Positions 35,509 to 44,552 of a stretch of DNA of 64,000 nucleotides are shown in pieces. A program made the translations under genes and the position numbers. Position 1 is the first letter of the stretch. Every line of letters begins with the position of its first letter. The stretch is from positions 1-64,000 of the forward strand of contig NZ_SMME01000871.1 in NCBI RefSeq assembly GCF_009711465.1. Direction: 5' to 3'. The notes beneath the pieces were generated by a model. It worked only from the letters and a program-made list of their open reading frames with translations. It searched no databases and had not been told where the DNA came from. Source of the stretch: Parendozoicomonas verongulae (lineage in GTDB: Bacteria > Pseudomonadota > Gammaproteobacteria > Pseudomonadales > Endozoicomonadaceae).

Positions 35509-36503
35509 AAGCCAAAGAGATTCAATTAAGCCACGGCAGTGGCGGCCAGGAGATGAATGATCTTCTGGGACGTCTGTTCTACAAGCATTTTGCCAACGAT
35601 ATTCTGCTGAAGGCGGAAGATGCCGCCATGCTGCAGATGGATGGCCCCATTGCCTTTACCACCGACAGTTTTACTGTGTCGCCGTTGTTTTTCCCCGGTG
35701 GCAATATCGGCAAGCTGGCTATTGCCGGCACAGTGAATGACCTTGCTATGGCCGGTGCTCAGCCGGAGTATTTGAGCAGCAGCTTTGTGATTGAGGAAGG
35801 TTTCTCCATTGAACAGCTGACCACTATTGTGGAAAGCATGGCGAAGGAGCTGGAGAAGTCTGGCGCTAAAATCGTCTGTGGTGATACTAAGGTTGTGCCC
35901 CGGGGCACGCTGGATGGGGTGATTATCAATACCAGCGGTGTGGGTTCTGTAAAGTATGCGGGGCTGTCTGCCAGCAATGTGCAGCCGGATGATGCGATTC
36001 TGGTTTCCCGTAATGTGGGCAGCCATGGTAGCTGTATTCTGATGGCCCGTGATGAGCTGAAGCTGGAATCTGACCTTGTGAGTGATTGCGACACGCTCTG
36101 GCCTCAGGTGAAGGCGTTAATGGATGCGGGTGTTGAGCTGCACAGCCTGCGGGATGCCACCCGTGGTGGCTTGGCGGCGGTGCTGAATGAATGGACGGCG
36201 TCGTCCAGGGTCGGCATTCATGTTCAGGAGAAGGCTATTCCGATTCTGGATGAAGTTCATGGTTTGTGTGAGCTGTATGGTTTTGAGCCTTGTGATCTGG
36301 CGAATGAAGGCACGATGATTCTGGCGGTGCCCAGGGTTGAGGCTGAAAAGGCTTTGGCTGTTTTGCGGGAGTTTCATTCGGATGCAGCCTGTATTGGTTG
36401 TGCTGCTGAAGCAGATAAGCATCGGGTGACTTTGACTACGCCCTGGGGGAGTCGTCGTTATCTGGATATGCCCCGTGGAGAGTTGTTGCCTCGGATTTGT
36501 TGA
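35505..36503 (+). CDS. hypE: Hydrogenase maturation dehydratase HypE
   Basis: 332-aa ATP-dependent dehydratase that converts the carbamoylated C-terminal Cys to thiocyanate. The C-terminus LLPRIC carries the required terminal Cys. The PurM-like fold shows LSHGSGGQEMNDLLG, FTTDSFTVSPLFFPGGNIG, KIVCGDTKVVPRG and DATRGGLAAVLNEW. It overlaps hypD by 4 bp. Codon choice in the last 200 bases shifts to more U-ending codons; the meaning is unclear. Confidence 0.95.
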   Translation: MKAKEIQLSHGSGGQEMNDLLGRLFYKHFANDILLKAEDAAMLQMDGPIAFTTDSFTVSPLFFPGGNIGKLAIAGTVNDLAMAGAQPEYLSSSFVIEEGFSIEQLTTIVESMAKELEKSGAKIVCGDTKVVPRGTLDGVIINTSGVGSVKYAGLSASNVQPDDAILVSRNVGSHGSCILMARDELKLESDLVSDCDTLWPQVKALMDAGVELHSLRDATRGGLAAVLNEWTASSRVGIHVQEKAIPILDEVHGLCELYGFEPCDLANEGTMILAVPRVEAEKALAVLREFHSDAACIGCAAEADKHRVTLTTPWGSRRYLDMPRGELLPRIC

Positions 36504-36513
36504 GAATGCCCCT

Positions 36514-36861
36514 ATGCATGAAATGTCCCTGACTATGAGCATGATCGAGCTTGCGGAAGAGCATTGCCGTAAGGCCGATCCCTCTGTGAAGAAGATTACT
36601 GGTATCTGGCTGGAGATAGGCGCGCTGTCCTGTGCTGAGCCAGAGACTATTGAATACTGTTTTGATGTCGCTCGTCGTACGACGATGGCGGAAGACGCAA
36701 AACTGCATATCGTGCGAGCCAAAGGTGTGGCCTGGTGTGTGGATTGCGAGAAAGAGATTCAGCTGGAAGTGCGGGGCATGGCCTGCCCACACTGCAACGG
36801 TTTTAACTTACGACTGACCGCAGGCGATGAGCTGCGGATCAAAGATATTGAGGTAGAGTAG
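36514..36861 (+). CDS. hypA: Hydrogenase nickel-incorporation protein HypA
   Basis: 115-aa nickel and zinc-binding metallochaperone. [17 protein letters not shown] includes the nickel ligands at the N-terminus (Met-His-Glu), so the start is ATG 36514 rather than upstream frames. The zinc site is two knuckles, CVDC and CPHC. It lies 10 bp after hypE and 1 bp before hypB. HypA placed near the end of the hyp operon differs from the E. coli hypABCDE order. Confidence 0.94.
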   Translation: MHEMSLTMSMIELAEEHCRKADPSVKKITGIWLEIGALSCAEPETIEYCFDVARRTTMAEDAKLHIVRAKGVAWCVDCEKEIQLEVRGMACPHCNGFNLRLTAGDELRIKDIEVE

Positions 36862-36862
36862 T

Positions 36863-37831
36863 ATGTGCGGCGTTTGCGGCTGTGGAGACAGCCATATTGA
36901 AGGTGATGAACATCACGGACATTCCCACGATCATGGGCACGGACATCATCACCATCACGGCCATAGCCATGGGCATCAGCCTCAGCCAACAGTGATTGTG
37001 CATCATCACCACTACTACGGAGTGATGCCTCCTGCTGCAGGGGCTCCTGCCGTTCACAGCCACGCCCGCAGTGATCATAGCCATCACCATCATGAGGAAC
37101 ACACTCATTCTGCAGATGAAGTCAACAAAGGTCAGGATCTGCATTACGGTCATGGTGAAGCGGGTGTCCATGTGTCTGGCCTGAGCCAGCGTCGTCTGAT
37201 GAAGATTGAGCGTGATGTGCTGGAAAAGAACGATGAGCTGGCAGCCCATAACCGTGAGCATTTCAAGAAAGATAATCATCTGGTACTGAATCTGGTATCC
37301 AGCCCCGGTTCCGGCAAAACGACCACCTTGTGTGAGACCCTGAAACTGCTGAAAGGCAAGCGTAAGCTGGCGGTGATTGAAGGGGATCAGCAAACCACTA
37401 ACGACGCTGATCGTATTCGTGAAACCGGCGTTCAGGCGTTGCAGGTGAATACCGGCAAAGGCTGTCATCTAGATGCCCAGATGGTGCACGACGCCTGTCA
37501 CAAGATGGAGCTGGAACCTGAAACCCTGCTGTTTGTTGAGAATGTGGGTAATCTGGTTTGCCCCAGCAGTTTTGATCTGGGCGAAAAATACAAGGTAGCG
37601 ATTCTGTCTGTTACCGAAGGTGAAGATAAGCCGCTGAAGTACCCCAATATGTTCGCAGCTTCCTCCCTGATGATTATCAACAAAATCGACCTGCTGCCTT
37701 ATGTGGCCTTCAATGTTGAAAAATGCATTGAGAATGCCCGGAAGGTGAATCCTTATATTCAGGTAATTCAGCTTTCTGCTACCACTGGGGAAGGTATGGA
37801 GGCCTGGTTGAGCTGGCTGGAGCAGGCGTAA
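36863..37831 (+). CDS. hypB: Hydrogenase nickel-incorporation GTPase HypB
   Basis: 322-aa GTPase that delivers nickel with Hyp[10 protein letters not shown] is the N-terminal Cys motif of the high-affinity nickel site, then come two long His-rich tracts (about residues 14-50 and 67-90) that could store nickel. The G domain has P-loop SSPGSGKTT near 147, [21 protein letters not shown] and NKIDLLPY. It is the last gene of the island, followed by a convergent hairpin. Confidence 0.95.
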   Translation: MCGVCGCGDSHIEGDEHHGHSHDHGHGHHHHHGHSHGHQPQPTVIVHHHHYYGVMPPAAGAPAVHSHARSDHSHHHHEEHTHSADEVNKGQDLHYGHGEAGVHVSGLSQRRLMKIERDVLEKNDELAAHNREHFKKDNHLVLNLVSSPGSGKTTTLCETLKLLKGKRKLAVIEGDQQTTNDADRIRETGVQALQVNTGKGCHLDAQMVHDACHKMELEPETLLFVENVGNLVCPSSFDLGEKYKVAILSVTEGEDKPLKYPNMFAASSLMIINKIDLLPYVAFNVEKCIENARKVNPYIQVIQLSATTGEGMEAWLSWLEQA

Positions 37832-37847
37832 ATCTTGATGCGTTGGA

Positions 37848-37881
37848 CTCAGACCTTGTTGAGTTATGGATAAGGTCTGAG
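37848..37881. terminator. Terminator at the end of the hyp operon
   Basis: CTCAGACCTT at 37848-37857 pairs exactly with AAGGTCTGAG at 37872-37881 around a 14-base loop. It lies between the convergent hypB and ribbon-helix-helix genes and is probably bidirectional. Confidence 0.65.
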
Positions 37882-37891
37882 CCGCATTTAT

Positions 37892-38083
37892 TTAATACTT
37901 TCCTGTTTCCAGCTCTTTCAAACGTCGACTGGTTTCTTCGATAATCCACCTTTCATGTTCGACAAACTGCTCAATGGCCTTGCGCATGATATATGAGGTG
38001 TCACGCTCTGCCAGCTCCGCAATTTTGTTGAGCTGTTGTATGGTTTTCTCTTCCAGTCTTACTGACACAGCTTTGGCTGCCAT
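37892..38083 (-). CDS. Ribbon-helix-helix (CopG-type) DNA-binding protein
   Basis: 63-aa protein with the RHH pattern: a beta strand AVSVRLEEK followed by two helices (TIQQLNKIAELAERD, SYIMRKAIEQFVEHE). It resembles antitoxins of RelE/ParE type systems. ATG 38083 has GGAG 9 bases upstream; an in-frame start at 38122 would add 13 residues. No toxin gene is visible on either side: the terminator follows directly and a glutaredoxin gene lies upstream. It may be an orphan antitoxin or a stand-alone repressor. Confidence 0.75.
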   Translation of the reverse strand: MAAKAVSVRLEEKTIQQLNKIAELAERDTSYIMRKAIEQFVEHERWIIEETSRRLKELETGKY

Positions 38084-38132
38084 GTGCGTGATCTCCAATA
38101 CTATGGTTCGATCTTCTGGCAAGGGTAGTCAT

Positions 38133-38498
38133 TTATGCAGGAAAGCGCTCCTGTAGATACTGAATAATAGCGCTGGATTCATACATCCATGTGACTTCAC
38201 CATTCTCCTCAATACGCAGGCAGGGCACCTGCACTTTTCCACCCTGACTTTCCAGCTCTTCGCGATAAGTGCCGTAACTGGCTTCACGAGTTTCTATATT
38301 CAGGTTGAGCTTGTAAATCGCACGGCGGGTTTTTATGCAGAATGGGCAGGCATAGAACTGATAGAGAACCATGGATTGAGTGGTCGCGTTGGTCGCAGCC
38401 TGATTCTCTGCAGAGCGTTTTAATCTTCCAAAGCGGGTCATCAGGTCGGCGGTGGCAATGGTGTAACCGAGCAGGTTGCGGATGGCCTTTAACAGCAT
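38133..38498 (-). CDS. Glutaredoxin-like thiol protein
   Basis: 121-aa protein with a 43-residue N-terminal extension of mixed hydrophobicity (LLGYTIATADLM), then a glutaredoxin/GST-N domain: MVLYQFYACPFCIKTRR with active-site CPFC, cis-Pro in VQVPCLRIE, and ESSAIIQYL. It probably reduces disulfides or glutathione adducts, perhaps at the membrane. It faces the divergent membrane-protein gene at 38614. Confidence 0.85.
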   Translation of the reverse strand: MLLKAIRNLLGYTIATADLMTRFGRLKRSAENQAATNATTQSMVLYQFYACPFCIKTRRAIYKLNLNIETREASYGTYREELESQGGKVQVPCLRIEENGEVTWMYESSAIIQYLQERFPA

Positions 38499-38588
38499 GG
38501 TGTCTCCCCCTGTGATTTTATTGTGTTGGTATTGTACAGCCTCCTGAAGAGATGTCTTGTATCAATATTTTACACTGACATTTTTTGT

Positions 38589-38609
38589 ACCCTCCCCAGC
38601 ACGGAGGGT
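38589..38609 (+). promoter_or_regulatory. Hairpin covering the ribosome-binding site of the 38614 gene
   Basis: ACCCTCC at 38589-38595 pairs perfectly with GGAGGGT at 38603-38609 around a 7-base loop. The right arm contains the complete Shine-Dalgarno sequence GGAGGG, 5 bases before ATG 38614. The fold would block ribosome entry, so translation may depend on melting or a trans-acting factor. Confidence 0.6.
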
Positions 38610-38613
38610 CTTT

Positions 38614-40017
38614 ATGCGAAATGGAGTAGCGGTCAAGCGTCATGACCGTTTTCAACTGGAAATCTGTGTGGAAAACACCGATGAGAGCCGCAAGCAAAAC
38701 ATTGATATGTACCTGTGCTTTCCCAAGGCTCTGGATATCACACCCAAAACTTATCGTAGAAGTACATTCTACCGGGATAAAAAGAGTGGTTTGCAACTTC
38801 TTCCGGAGATGATCGATCTGACCGGCTCACCCCTGACCTGCTGTCGAGCGATAAGAGTGTTCCTTCACCCCCAGAGCGTCAGTACCGATAAGGATTATCG
38901 TCATCTTCTCAAGCTATTCAGCTGTGCATTTTCCCGCTCCCTGCAACGAACGCTGGACAATCTTGACAATGATGCCTGCGAGGAATTTCTGGCTATAGAC
39001 AACAATGTTCGACTGATGCTGGCATTGTTGCGCCGGCACTCTCCCGAGGGAGACAAGCGACAGAGTTACTTCCGCTTTCTTGATGGCTATTTAAGCACTG
39101 TTATGAATCAGGCTTATTTGAGCCTGTTTGCTCGACTCCCTGACTTTCAGGCCCGCCAGCAGCTTCTGAACACTATCGCTCTGGAAATCAAATACCGGGA
39201 GGGCGCAGGACTTTCCAGTTTTGATAACAGCCACCGGGCCGGAAAGGCTTACCGTCGTCTGGCGACGCAACGTAAATACAGTGAAAGTGTGCTGCATCTT
39301 GAAAACAGTTCACGCCCCCACGGGGTTCTGGTTCAGCAGATGGCTTATAGTCTTGTAGCAGGCCTGGCTATGGCGATTGCTACGGTGATTGCATTCTGGT
39401 CCCAGAAAAGGTTTGGCAACCTGACCATGAACTTTATGATATGCATGGTGCTGGGGTACATGCTGAAGGATCGGGTGAAGGCACTGGGCACCAGTTTCAC
39501 CGACCGGCGTCTGGGACGGGTTCTTGCAGACTATTTTGGTGAGGCCACTAATAAATACAGCGGCAAGAAAATGGTCAGTGTCCGTGAGGTGGTGAACTTT
39601 GCCAGCCAGAATGGTGAAGAGGAGCCTTTTCTTCAAGGCTTCCTGAAAGAAAAGCGCCGCTTTCGGCCCGAGCATTGTGTGAGTATTTTGCGTTACAGCC
39701 GGAAGTTGAGGCTGGAAAGGCAGTCACTTCCACCTTTTATCACTGGCGTGTCAGATCGTACCCTTGTGAATGTCGAGGCTATGCTGCGCAATACGGCCTG
39801 GGAATCCCGCAGTGTTTATTTTCTGGAAGGGGAGAGGGTGGTGACCGGTTCTGCCCTGCCGGACTATGAGGTGGAGTTGCTTGTGCATTATGGAGATGAG
39901 CAGAGAAGTACCTGGAAAGCCTACACGCTCAAGGTAAATAGGAAGGGGATACGCAAGGTGCTGGAGAAAAAGAAGTGGAGTTTTAACGAGACAGTTAATT
40001 CAAAAGCGGAAAAGTAA
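38614..40017 (+). CDS. Unknown membrane protein
   Basis: 467-aa protein not recognised. It is largely hydrophilic, with Arg/Lys-rich stretches, and has two close membrane segments near residues 248-295 (YSLVAGLAMAIATVIAFW, NFMICMVLGYML) that suggest a hairpin with both ends in the cytoplasm. ATG 38614 is set by GGAGGG 5 bases upstream. It ends in a Lys-rich tail. The in-frame opening at 38557 would lie upstream of the ribosome-binding site and is not used. Confidence 0.7.
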   Translation: MRNGVAVKRHDRFQLEICVENTDESRKQNIDMYLCFPKALDITPKTYRRSTFYRDKKSGLQLLPEMIDLTGSPLTCCRAIRVFLHPQSVSTDKDYRHLLKLFSCAFSRSLQRTLDNLDNDACEEFLAIDNNVRLMLALLRRHSPEGDKRQSYFRFLDGYLSTVMNQAYLSLFARLPDFQARQQLLNTIALEIKYREGAGLSSFDNSHRAGKAYRRLATQRKYSESVLHLENSSRPHGVLVQQMAYSLVAGLAMAIATVIAFWSQKRFGNLTMNFMICMVLGYMLKDRVKALGTSFTDRRLGRVLADYFGEATNKYSGKKMVSVREVVNFASQNGEEEPFLQGFLKEKRRFRPEHCVSILRYSRKLRLERQSLPPFITGVSDRTLVNVEAMLRNTAWESRSVYFLEGERVVTGSALPDYEVELLVHYGDEQRSTWKAYTLKVNRKGIRKVLEKKKWSFNETVNSKAEK

Positions 40018-40121
40018 ACCTAGCCGGGCTCGGGTTTTTCTAGTAGTGTTCACCGGTTTACTGCCCCGTAGACATGTTTTTGCCTGCCTCGGGGCTTTAT
40101 CTCTATTTTACAGGTGACCTA

Positions 40122-40457
40122 ATGGGCAAACATTACACCCAGACCAACCTTCAGATTGACGACCGCGTAAGTCAGCGTGATTTCAGTGGTAAGCGTCAGG
40201 CACGTCTGGGCACTGAGAAAAATCCAGCCTCCGTCACTGTGCAGACAGAAGAGCGCAAGGCCGAACTGGAAAAAATTTTTCAGGAACATGAATGGGCTTT
40301 CTCCATTGCGGTGAATGAAGAAGCTGTTGAAGATGTCAGCGACCTGGAGCTGTTGAAAAAGATTCCAACTACAACAACTGTATTGGAAAAAACACCGGGC
40401 CGGAACGATCCCTGCTCTTGCGGGAGTGGTAAGAAGTATAAGAAGTGCTGCGGCTGA
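40122..40457 (+). CDS. SEC-C motif metal-binding protein
   Basis: 111-aa small protein with a C-terminal SEC-C zinc motif, [16 protein letters not shown], as found at the end of SecA. The N-terminal part ([12 protein letters not shown], then [18 protein letters not shown]) is conserved in a family of small proteins in Vibrio-like bacteria. Function is not known; the motif could bind SecB-like partners or zinc. ATG 40122 has AGGTG 6 bases upstream. Confidence 0.85.
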   Translation: MGKHYTQTNLQIDDRVSQRDFSGKRQARLGTEKNPASVTVQTEERKAELEKIFQEHEWAFSIAVNEEAVEDVSDLELLKKIPTTTTVLEKTPGRNDPCSCGSGKKYKKCCG

Positions 40458-40490
40458 AGTTTGAACCCTGACTTCTAAAGCTCAGAGCCT

Positions 40491-40516
40491 CTTCCCGGCC
40501 TGGCCAGGCCGGGAAG
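40491..40516. terminator. Bidirectional terminator palindrome
   Basis: A 26-bp perfect palindrome (left half CTTCCCGGCCTGG) lies between the convergent SEC-C and SDR genes. It would form a very stable hairpin on both strands. Confidence 0.6.
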
Positions 40517-40557
40517 TAAGAATAATTGTCTCGTACAGGGCGTTCCAGGCTGTAAAG

Positions 40558-41259
40558 TTACCAGCCAATAGACGAACCATCGTAGTTCAAAAACTCACCA
40601 GAGTTTTCCATGGTTAAGGCAGCAATTGTGGTACGCAGGCCACTGACTGATGCTGGCGTGCTAATCAAGGCACTTGCCCCTCCCATATCTGTTTGTACCC
40701 ACCCCGGATGATAAATGCCTACGGCGATATCACGCTCGGCCAGATCGTGGGACAGGCTTTTTCCCACCGCGTTCACAGCCGCTTTGGAAGAGCGGTAGAT
40801 ATAACTGCCGCCGCTGGTGTTGTCACTCATACTGCCCATCTTACTGCTAATGATTGCAATCTTTGAGCCGGCACTGAAAAGCCCTGACAGGCTTTGGCTC
40901 ACCATCATCGGTGCAATAGTATTCACCTGCAGAACTTGCAGCCAGTCCTGGGGCTGGACTTTGCCAAACAGGGCATCCCGAGGGCCATAAATACCGGCAT
41001 TGTTGATTAGCAGGCTGATGGACTGGCCCTGGAGCTTTTCTGTCAGTTCATCTTTCAGACGATCCAGATCACTCTGGCTGGTGACATCGCCATAGAGAAT
41101 TGTCAGTTGAGGGTGCTGGTTGGTGAGGGCCGCTAAACCATCGGAGGGGTGTGTGCCTCTGATAATGGCAAAGACGGTGTCTCCGGCTTCAAGGTACTGA
41201 CGTGTAAACTCCAGCCCAATACCGCGCCTGGCTCCTGTAATCACAATCGTCTGGGACAT
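40558..41259 (-). CDS. Short-chain dehydrogenase/reductase
   Basis: 233-aa NAD(P)-dependent oxidoreductase of the classical SDR family. The nucleotide site is TGARRGIGLEF, the NNAG motif is in LLINNAGIYG, Ser lies in IISSKMG and the catalytic pair is YRSSK. The RR after the first glycine suggests NADPH preference. Starts upstream of ATG 41259 are in frame, but GGAG 6 bases before 41259 supports it. Substrate is unknown; no operon partners. Confidence 0.88.
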   Translation of the reverse strand: MSQTIVITGARRGIGLEFTRQYLEAGDTVFAIIRGTHPSDGLAALTNQHPQLTILYGDVTSQSDLDRLKDELTEKLQGQSISLLINNAGIYGPRDALFGKVQPQDWLQVLQVNTIAPMMVSQSLSGLFSAGSKIAIISSKMGSMSDNTSGGSYIYRSSKAAVNAVGKSLSHDLAERDIAVGIYHPGWVQTDMGGASALISTPASVSGLRTTIAALTMENSGEFLNYDGSSIGW

Positions 41260-41372
41260 GTTTTTCTCCATTCGGAAGTTTGGCAAAGGGTGCTTGAATC
41301 TCAGGAGTGTAACGATAAAGTGTGCAGACCGCACGAAAGAAAACCCCTGAGAAAGCAGGGGCTGAGGTGAGT

Positions 41373-42206
41373 TTAAACAGACTCTTCGTGAGGTGTAGTG
41401 CCTGGATTGATCGTTTCTGTCAGAAGCTTAAGATCTTCCTCAAGCTTTTGCTTTAGCTCCTGCTTATATGTGAGTGTGGCCTTCAGCGTGTTGGCTTTTT
41501 CCAACTGTGCCAATGTCTTTTTCATAGCTTTCAGGTTGGCCTTGTCTGCCTTATCTGGAGTCTTAAGAGCATTCAGAGCCTTGATGTCTTTCTTCAGCTG
41601 GTCCTCAATGTTTTGTGTGGATTCGGGCCATGAAGGCTGTGAACGGTATTGCTTTGAGTCTGTTTGCTTACGCATTTTGTGCATCAAGTCATCTGCGCGG
41701 TTTATAGCGGCAGTGAACCTGGAGCTGGCTTTTTTCACAGCATCATTCGCGTCACTGATCTTATCTTCAAGTAAGCCGGCTGGCGTCAGGTTGAGCACGG
41801 AGCGAGCGCTTTTCAGTGCACCAATGGTGCCGCCGATGCCTGCTCCTGCCACTACCCCAACCCCGGTGCCTAAAGGAATGGCTGCGATGTGCATGGTGAA
41901 CAGTGCACCCAGGCTACCGACGGCCAGCCCGACAACACCACCAGTGATTGCACCTTTCACGGCCGCATGTAGCGATTTTTTGAGGAGCAGCTTTATCTTT
42001 CTGGGTACAGTGACTTTGTAATCATGCCGCAGTTGTTTCTTTTTCAGGGGGCGCAATTCGTCGCTGATGCCTTCTGACAGATGGCGTTCCACATGGTTCT
42101 CTGTGCTGATCGCGGGGGCAGCACTTTCTGTGGCCGGGGCGATACTGCTGACACCTATGGTTGCTGGGTCGGCAAACGGTTGTGAAATTGAGTGTGACAT
42201 GTCCAT
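41373..42206 (-). CDS. Glycine-zipper and coiled-coil protein of unknown function
   Basis: 277-aa protein. A Ser/Ala/Pro-rich N-terminus (residues 1-45, no signal peptide) precedes a basic stretch and a hydrophobic, Gly-rich hairpin at about 83-135 (GGVVGLAVGSLGALF, GVGVVAGAGIGGTIGAL), then a Lys/Glu-rich coiled coil to the end. ATG 42206 has GGGAGAG upstream. The organisation is like secreted translocon or effector proteins that insert in membranes, but no secretion genes are adjacent, so this is only a guess. Confidence 0.6.
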   Translation of the reverse strand: MDMSHSISQPFADPATIGVSSIAPATESAAPAISTENHVERHLSEGISDELRPLKKKQLRHDYKVTVPRKIKLLLKKSLHAAVKGAITGGVVGLAVGSLGALFTMHIAAIPLGTGVGVVAGAGIGGTIGALKSARSVLNLTPAGLLEDKISDANDAVKKASSRFTAAINRADDLMHKMRKQTDSKQYRSQPSWPESTQNIEDQLKKDIKALNALKTPDKADKANLKAMKKTLAQLEKANTLKATLTYKQELKQKLEEDLKLLTETINPGTTPHEESV

Positions 42207-42484
42207 AGTGATCTCTCCCTGCTGTGTCTTTTGTAATACGCAAGTGAATTTGCTTTGTGTCTTCTCAGTTTTGGCCGGGATTGAATATTCAGCTATGGGC
42301 CTTTAGTGGCAATTACGACTTTGGTATGAGGAACTCTTCAAGAGGAATGTGGTCAGCCAGAGCAAAGACAAATGGACTTGCTTCAATCCCTTCGCCGATA
42401 ATAAGGGGTAAGAGTGCCAATCCTGCGTATTTCAGCGCATAGATGGATGATGGCCGAACAATATTATTGGAATTTCCGGCATTT

Positions 42485-43366
42485 ATGGAACAATTCAAAC
42501 ATATTGGAGTGATAGGGCGGCAGGGTAATGTTCAGGTAGTAGATACATTGAAGCGCCTGAAAAGCTATCTGCTTTCCCGTGAGCTCCAGGTCATTCTTGA
42601 AGAGCCTATGGCGCAATTGATGCCAGGGCACGGGCTTCAGGTATGCAGTCGAAAGATGATGGGCGAGGTGTGTGACCTTGTTATTGTGATCGGCGGCGAT
42701 GGCAGCATGCTCGGCGCAGCACGGGCGCTGGCCCGTCATAATATTCCCGTGCTGGGGGTAAATCGGGGTAGTCTGGGTTTCCTGACTGATGTTCAGCCCG
42801 ATCATCTGGAAGAACAGGTGGGGGATGTGCTGGATGGCAAGTACTTTATTGAGAATCGCTTCTTGCTGGATGTGACGATAAAGCGTAATGGCGAACTTAT
42901 CGGCCATGCGGACGCCTTGAACGAGGTCGTGCTGCATCCCGGTAAGGCGACCCGTATGATTGAGTTTGAGCTATTTATAGAGGGCCAGTTTGTTTACAGC
43001 CAGCGTTCCGATGGTCTGATTATCGCCACACCCACTGGCTCCACAGCCTATGCGCTTTCTGGCGGAGGGCCTATTATGCACCCGAAGCTGGATGCGGTAG
43101 TGCTGGTGCCAATGTTCCCCCATACCCTGAACAGCCGCCCGCTGGTGATCGATGGCAACAGCGAAATCAAAATCGTGATTGGCCGCAATAACCCGACTTA
43201 TCCGCAACTCTCCTGTGATGGTCAGGTACATATCACCGCTGCGCCCGGTGATACACTGTCGATTCAAAAAAAGCCGTTTAAACTGCGGCTGATTCATCCT
43301 TTAAATCATAACTACTACGAAGTGTGTCGCTCCAAGTTAGGCTGGGGCAATCGCCTGGACACTTAA
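42485..43366 (+). CDS. nadK: NAD kinase
   Basis: 293-aa enzyme that phosphorylates NAD to NADP. Motifs: IGVIGRQGN at the start, IGGDGSMLGAARAL with the catalytic Asp, GVNRGSLGFLTD, LNEVVLHPG, TPTGSTAYALSGGGPI and LSCDGQ. ATG 42485 is chosen because homologues begin just before IGxIG; ATG 42443 would add 14 residues. The rhomboid gene follows by 10 bp. Confidence 0.95.
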   Translation: MEQFKHIGVIGRQGNVQVVDTLKRLKSYLLSRELQVILEEPMAQLMPGHGLQVCSRKMMGEVCDLVIVIGGDGSMLGAARALARHNIPVLGVNRGSLGFLTDVQPDHLEEQVGDVLDGKYFIENRFLLDVTIKRNGELIGHADALNEVVLHPGKATRMIEFELFIEGQFVYSQRSDGLIIATPTGSTAYALSGGGPIMHPKLDAVVLVPMFPHTLNSRPLVIDGNSEIKIVIGRNNPTYPQLSCDGQVHITAAPGDTLSIQKKPFKLRLIHPLNHNYYEVCRSKLGWGNRLDT

Positions 43367-43376
43367 AGAATTCACT

Positions 43377-44252
43377 ATGGACATAATTCGGGTTTTTGAT
43401 CGCCCTTCGGATGAGGACCTCTTGCCCTTTTCCGCTTTTCTCTGGCAACAGAGTATTCCCCACCGTATTACGGAAGAGGGCGGCCGGCAGGTGCTGTGGA
43501 TACAGCACCCTGAGCAGATGCGTACCGTACTTGGCTACTACGAGGATTGGAAAGCTGGGCTGCTACAGCTCGAAGAGGCAAAAGTCTCCTGGAAATCTTC
43601 CGGTGGGCTGGTGGCCGGGCCGCTGGCGAATTGGAAAAAGATGCCAGCCACGCTGATTTTTCTGCTCATCTGTGCAGTGGTTGCCATTATCACCCATCTT
43701 GGTGAAAACAAAGAACTGGTGTCTTTGTTCACAATCACCGATTTTCGCATCACAGGTAACTACATTGAATACGCCAGCCTGAGCACCATGCTGGGGCTGG
43801 GGCAGCTATGGCGAGTTATTACCCCTGTCTTTTTGCACTTCGGCATATTCCATTTTGTGTTTAATATGCTGTGGGTGCTGGATTTTGGCTACCGTATTGA
43901 ATCCCGCCACAAAACGCCGTTTCTTGTTGCGCTGGTGCTGGCAACGGGGCTGATTTCCAATATTGTGCAGTTCTACACCGGGGAAGGTTATCCGCTCTTT
44001 GGTGGCATGTCCGGGGTGATTTATGGTCTTCTGGGTTTTTGCTGGGTACGGGAAAAACAGGAACCGGGTCTGTATCAGGTTCCCTCCGGCATCTACCTCT
44101 TTATGCTGATGTGGCTGGTGATTGGCGCCACCGGCGTGCTGGGTGCTTTCGGCTTTGGCAAAATTGCCAACGCTGCCCATGTCGGCGGTTTGCTCTCCGG
44201 CGTGCTGGCGGGGTGGCTGTTTAACCGGTTTGCTGGTAGAAAGACAGCATAA
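43377..44252 (+). CDS. Rhomboid family intramembrane serine protease
   Basis: 291-aa polytopic membrane protein of the GlpG type. A cytoplasmic N-terminal domain of about 85 residues precedes six hydrophobic segments. The catalytic Ser lies in GGMSGVIYG and the catalytic His in NAAHVGGLLSG; HFGIFHFVFNMLW is the conserved HxxxN region. The spacing to nadK (10 bp) suggests co-transcription. Substrates are not predictable. Confidence 0.92.
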   Translation: MDIIRVFDRPSDEDLLPFSAFLWQQSIPHRITEEGGRQVLWIQHPEQMRTVLGYYEDWKAGLLQLEEAKVSWKSSGGLVAGPLANWKKMPATLIFLLICAVVAIITHLGENKELVSLFTITDFRITGNYIEYASLSTMLGLGQLWRVITPVFLHFGIFHFVFNMLWVLDFGYRIESRHKTPFLVALVLATGLISNIVQFYTGEGYPLFGGMSGVIYGLLGFCWVREKQEPGLYQVPSGIYLFMLMWLVIGATGVLGAFGFGKIANAAHVGGLLSGVLAGWLFNRFAGRKTA

Positions 44253-44273
44253 ACCATAAAAGAGGGGGAGATT

Positions 44274-44552
44274 ATGGATTTCCAACAGCTGTTGTCTACT
44301 TTGACGCCAGACATTGTCACCAGCCTGAAGCGTGCTGTAGAACTGGGCAAATGGTCCGATGGTCGCAGTCTGACTCAGGAACAAAAAGAGCAAAGCCTGC
44401 AGGCGGTGTTAGCCTGGGAAGCCCGCAACCTGCCGGAAGAGCAGCGTACCGGTTATATGCCCCAGGCCTGCAAAAGTTCGGCTGCTCGCTCTGATACTGG
44501 CGCCAAGATAGAAAACAGCGAACAAACCATTCTTCGATTTCAGGATGCCTGA
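44274..44552 (+). CDS. DUF1315 (YeaC-like) small protein
   Basis: 92-aa protein of the YeaC family. The pattern MDFQQLLSTLTPDIVTSL, with GKWSDGRSLT and a YMPQAC segment, is conserved in Gammaproteobacteria. Function is unknown. Its stop TGA shares a base with the ATG of the next gene. GAGGGGG lies 7 bases upstream of the start. Confidence 0.87.
   Translation: MDFQQLLSTLTPDIVTSLKRAVELGKWSDGRSLTQEQKEQSLQAVLAWEARNLPEEQRTGYMPQACKSSAARSDTGAKIENSEQTILRFQDA

Noticed and set aside
42313-42498. 61-codon minus-strand frame before nadK
   Set aside because: No ribosome-binding site, overlaps the nadK start, and no recognisable family.
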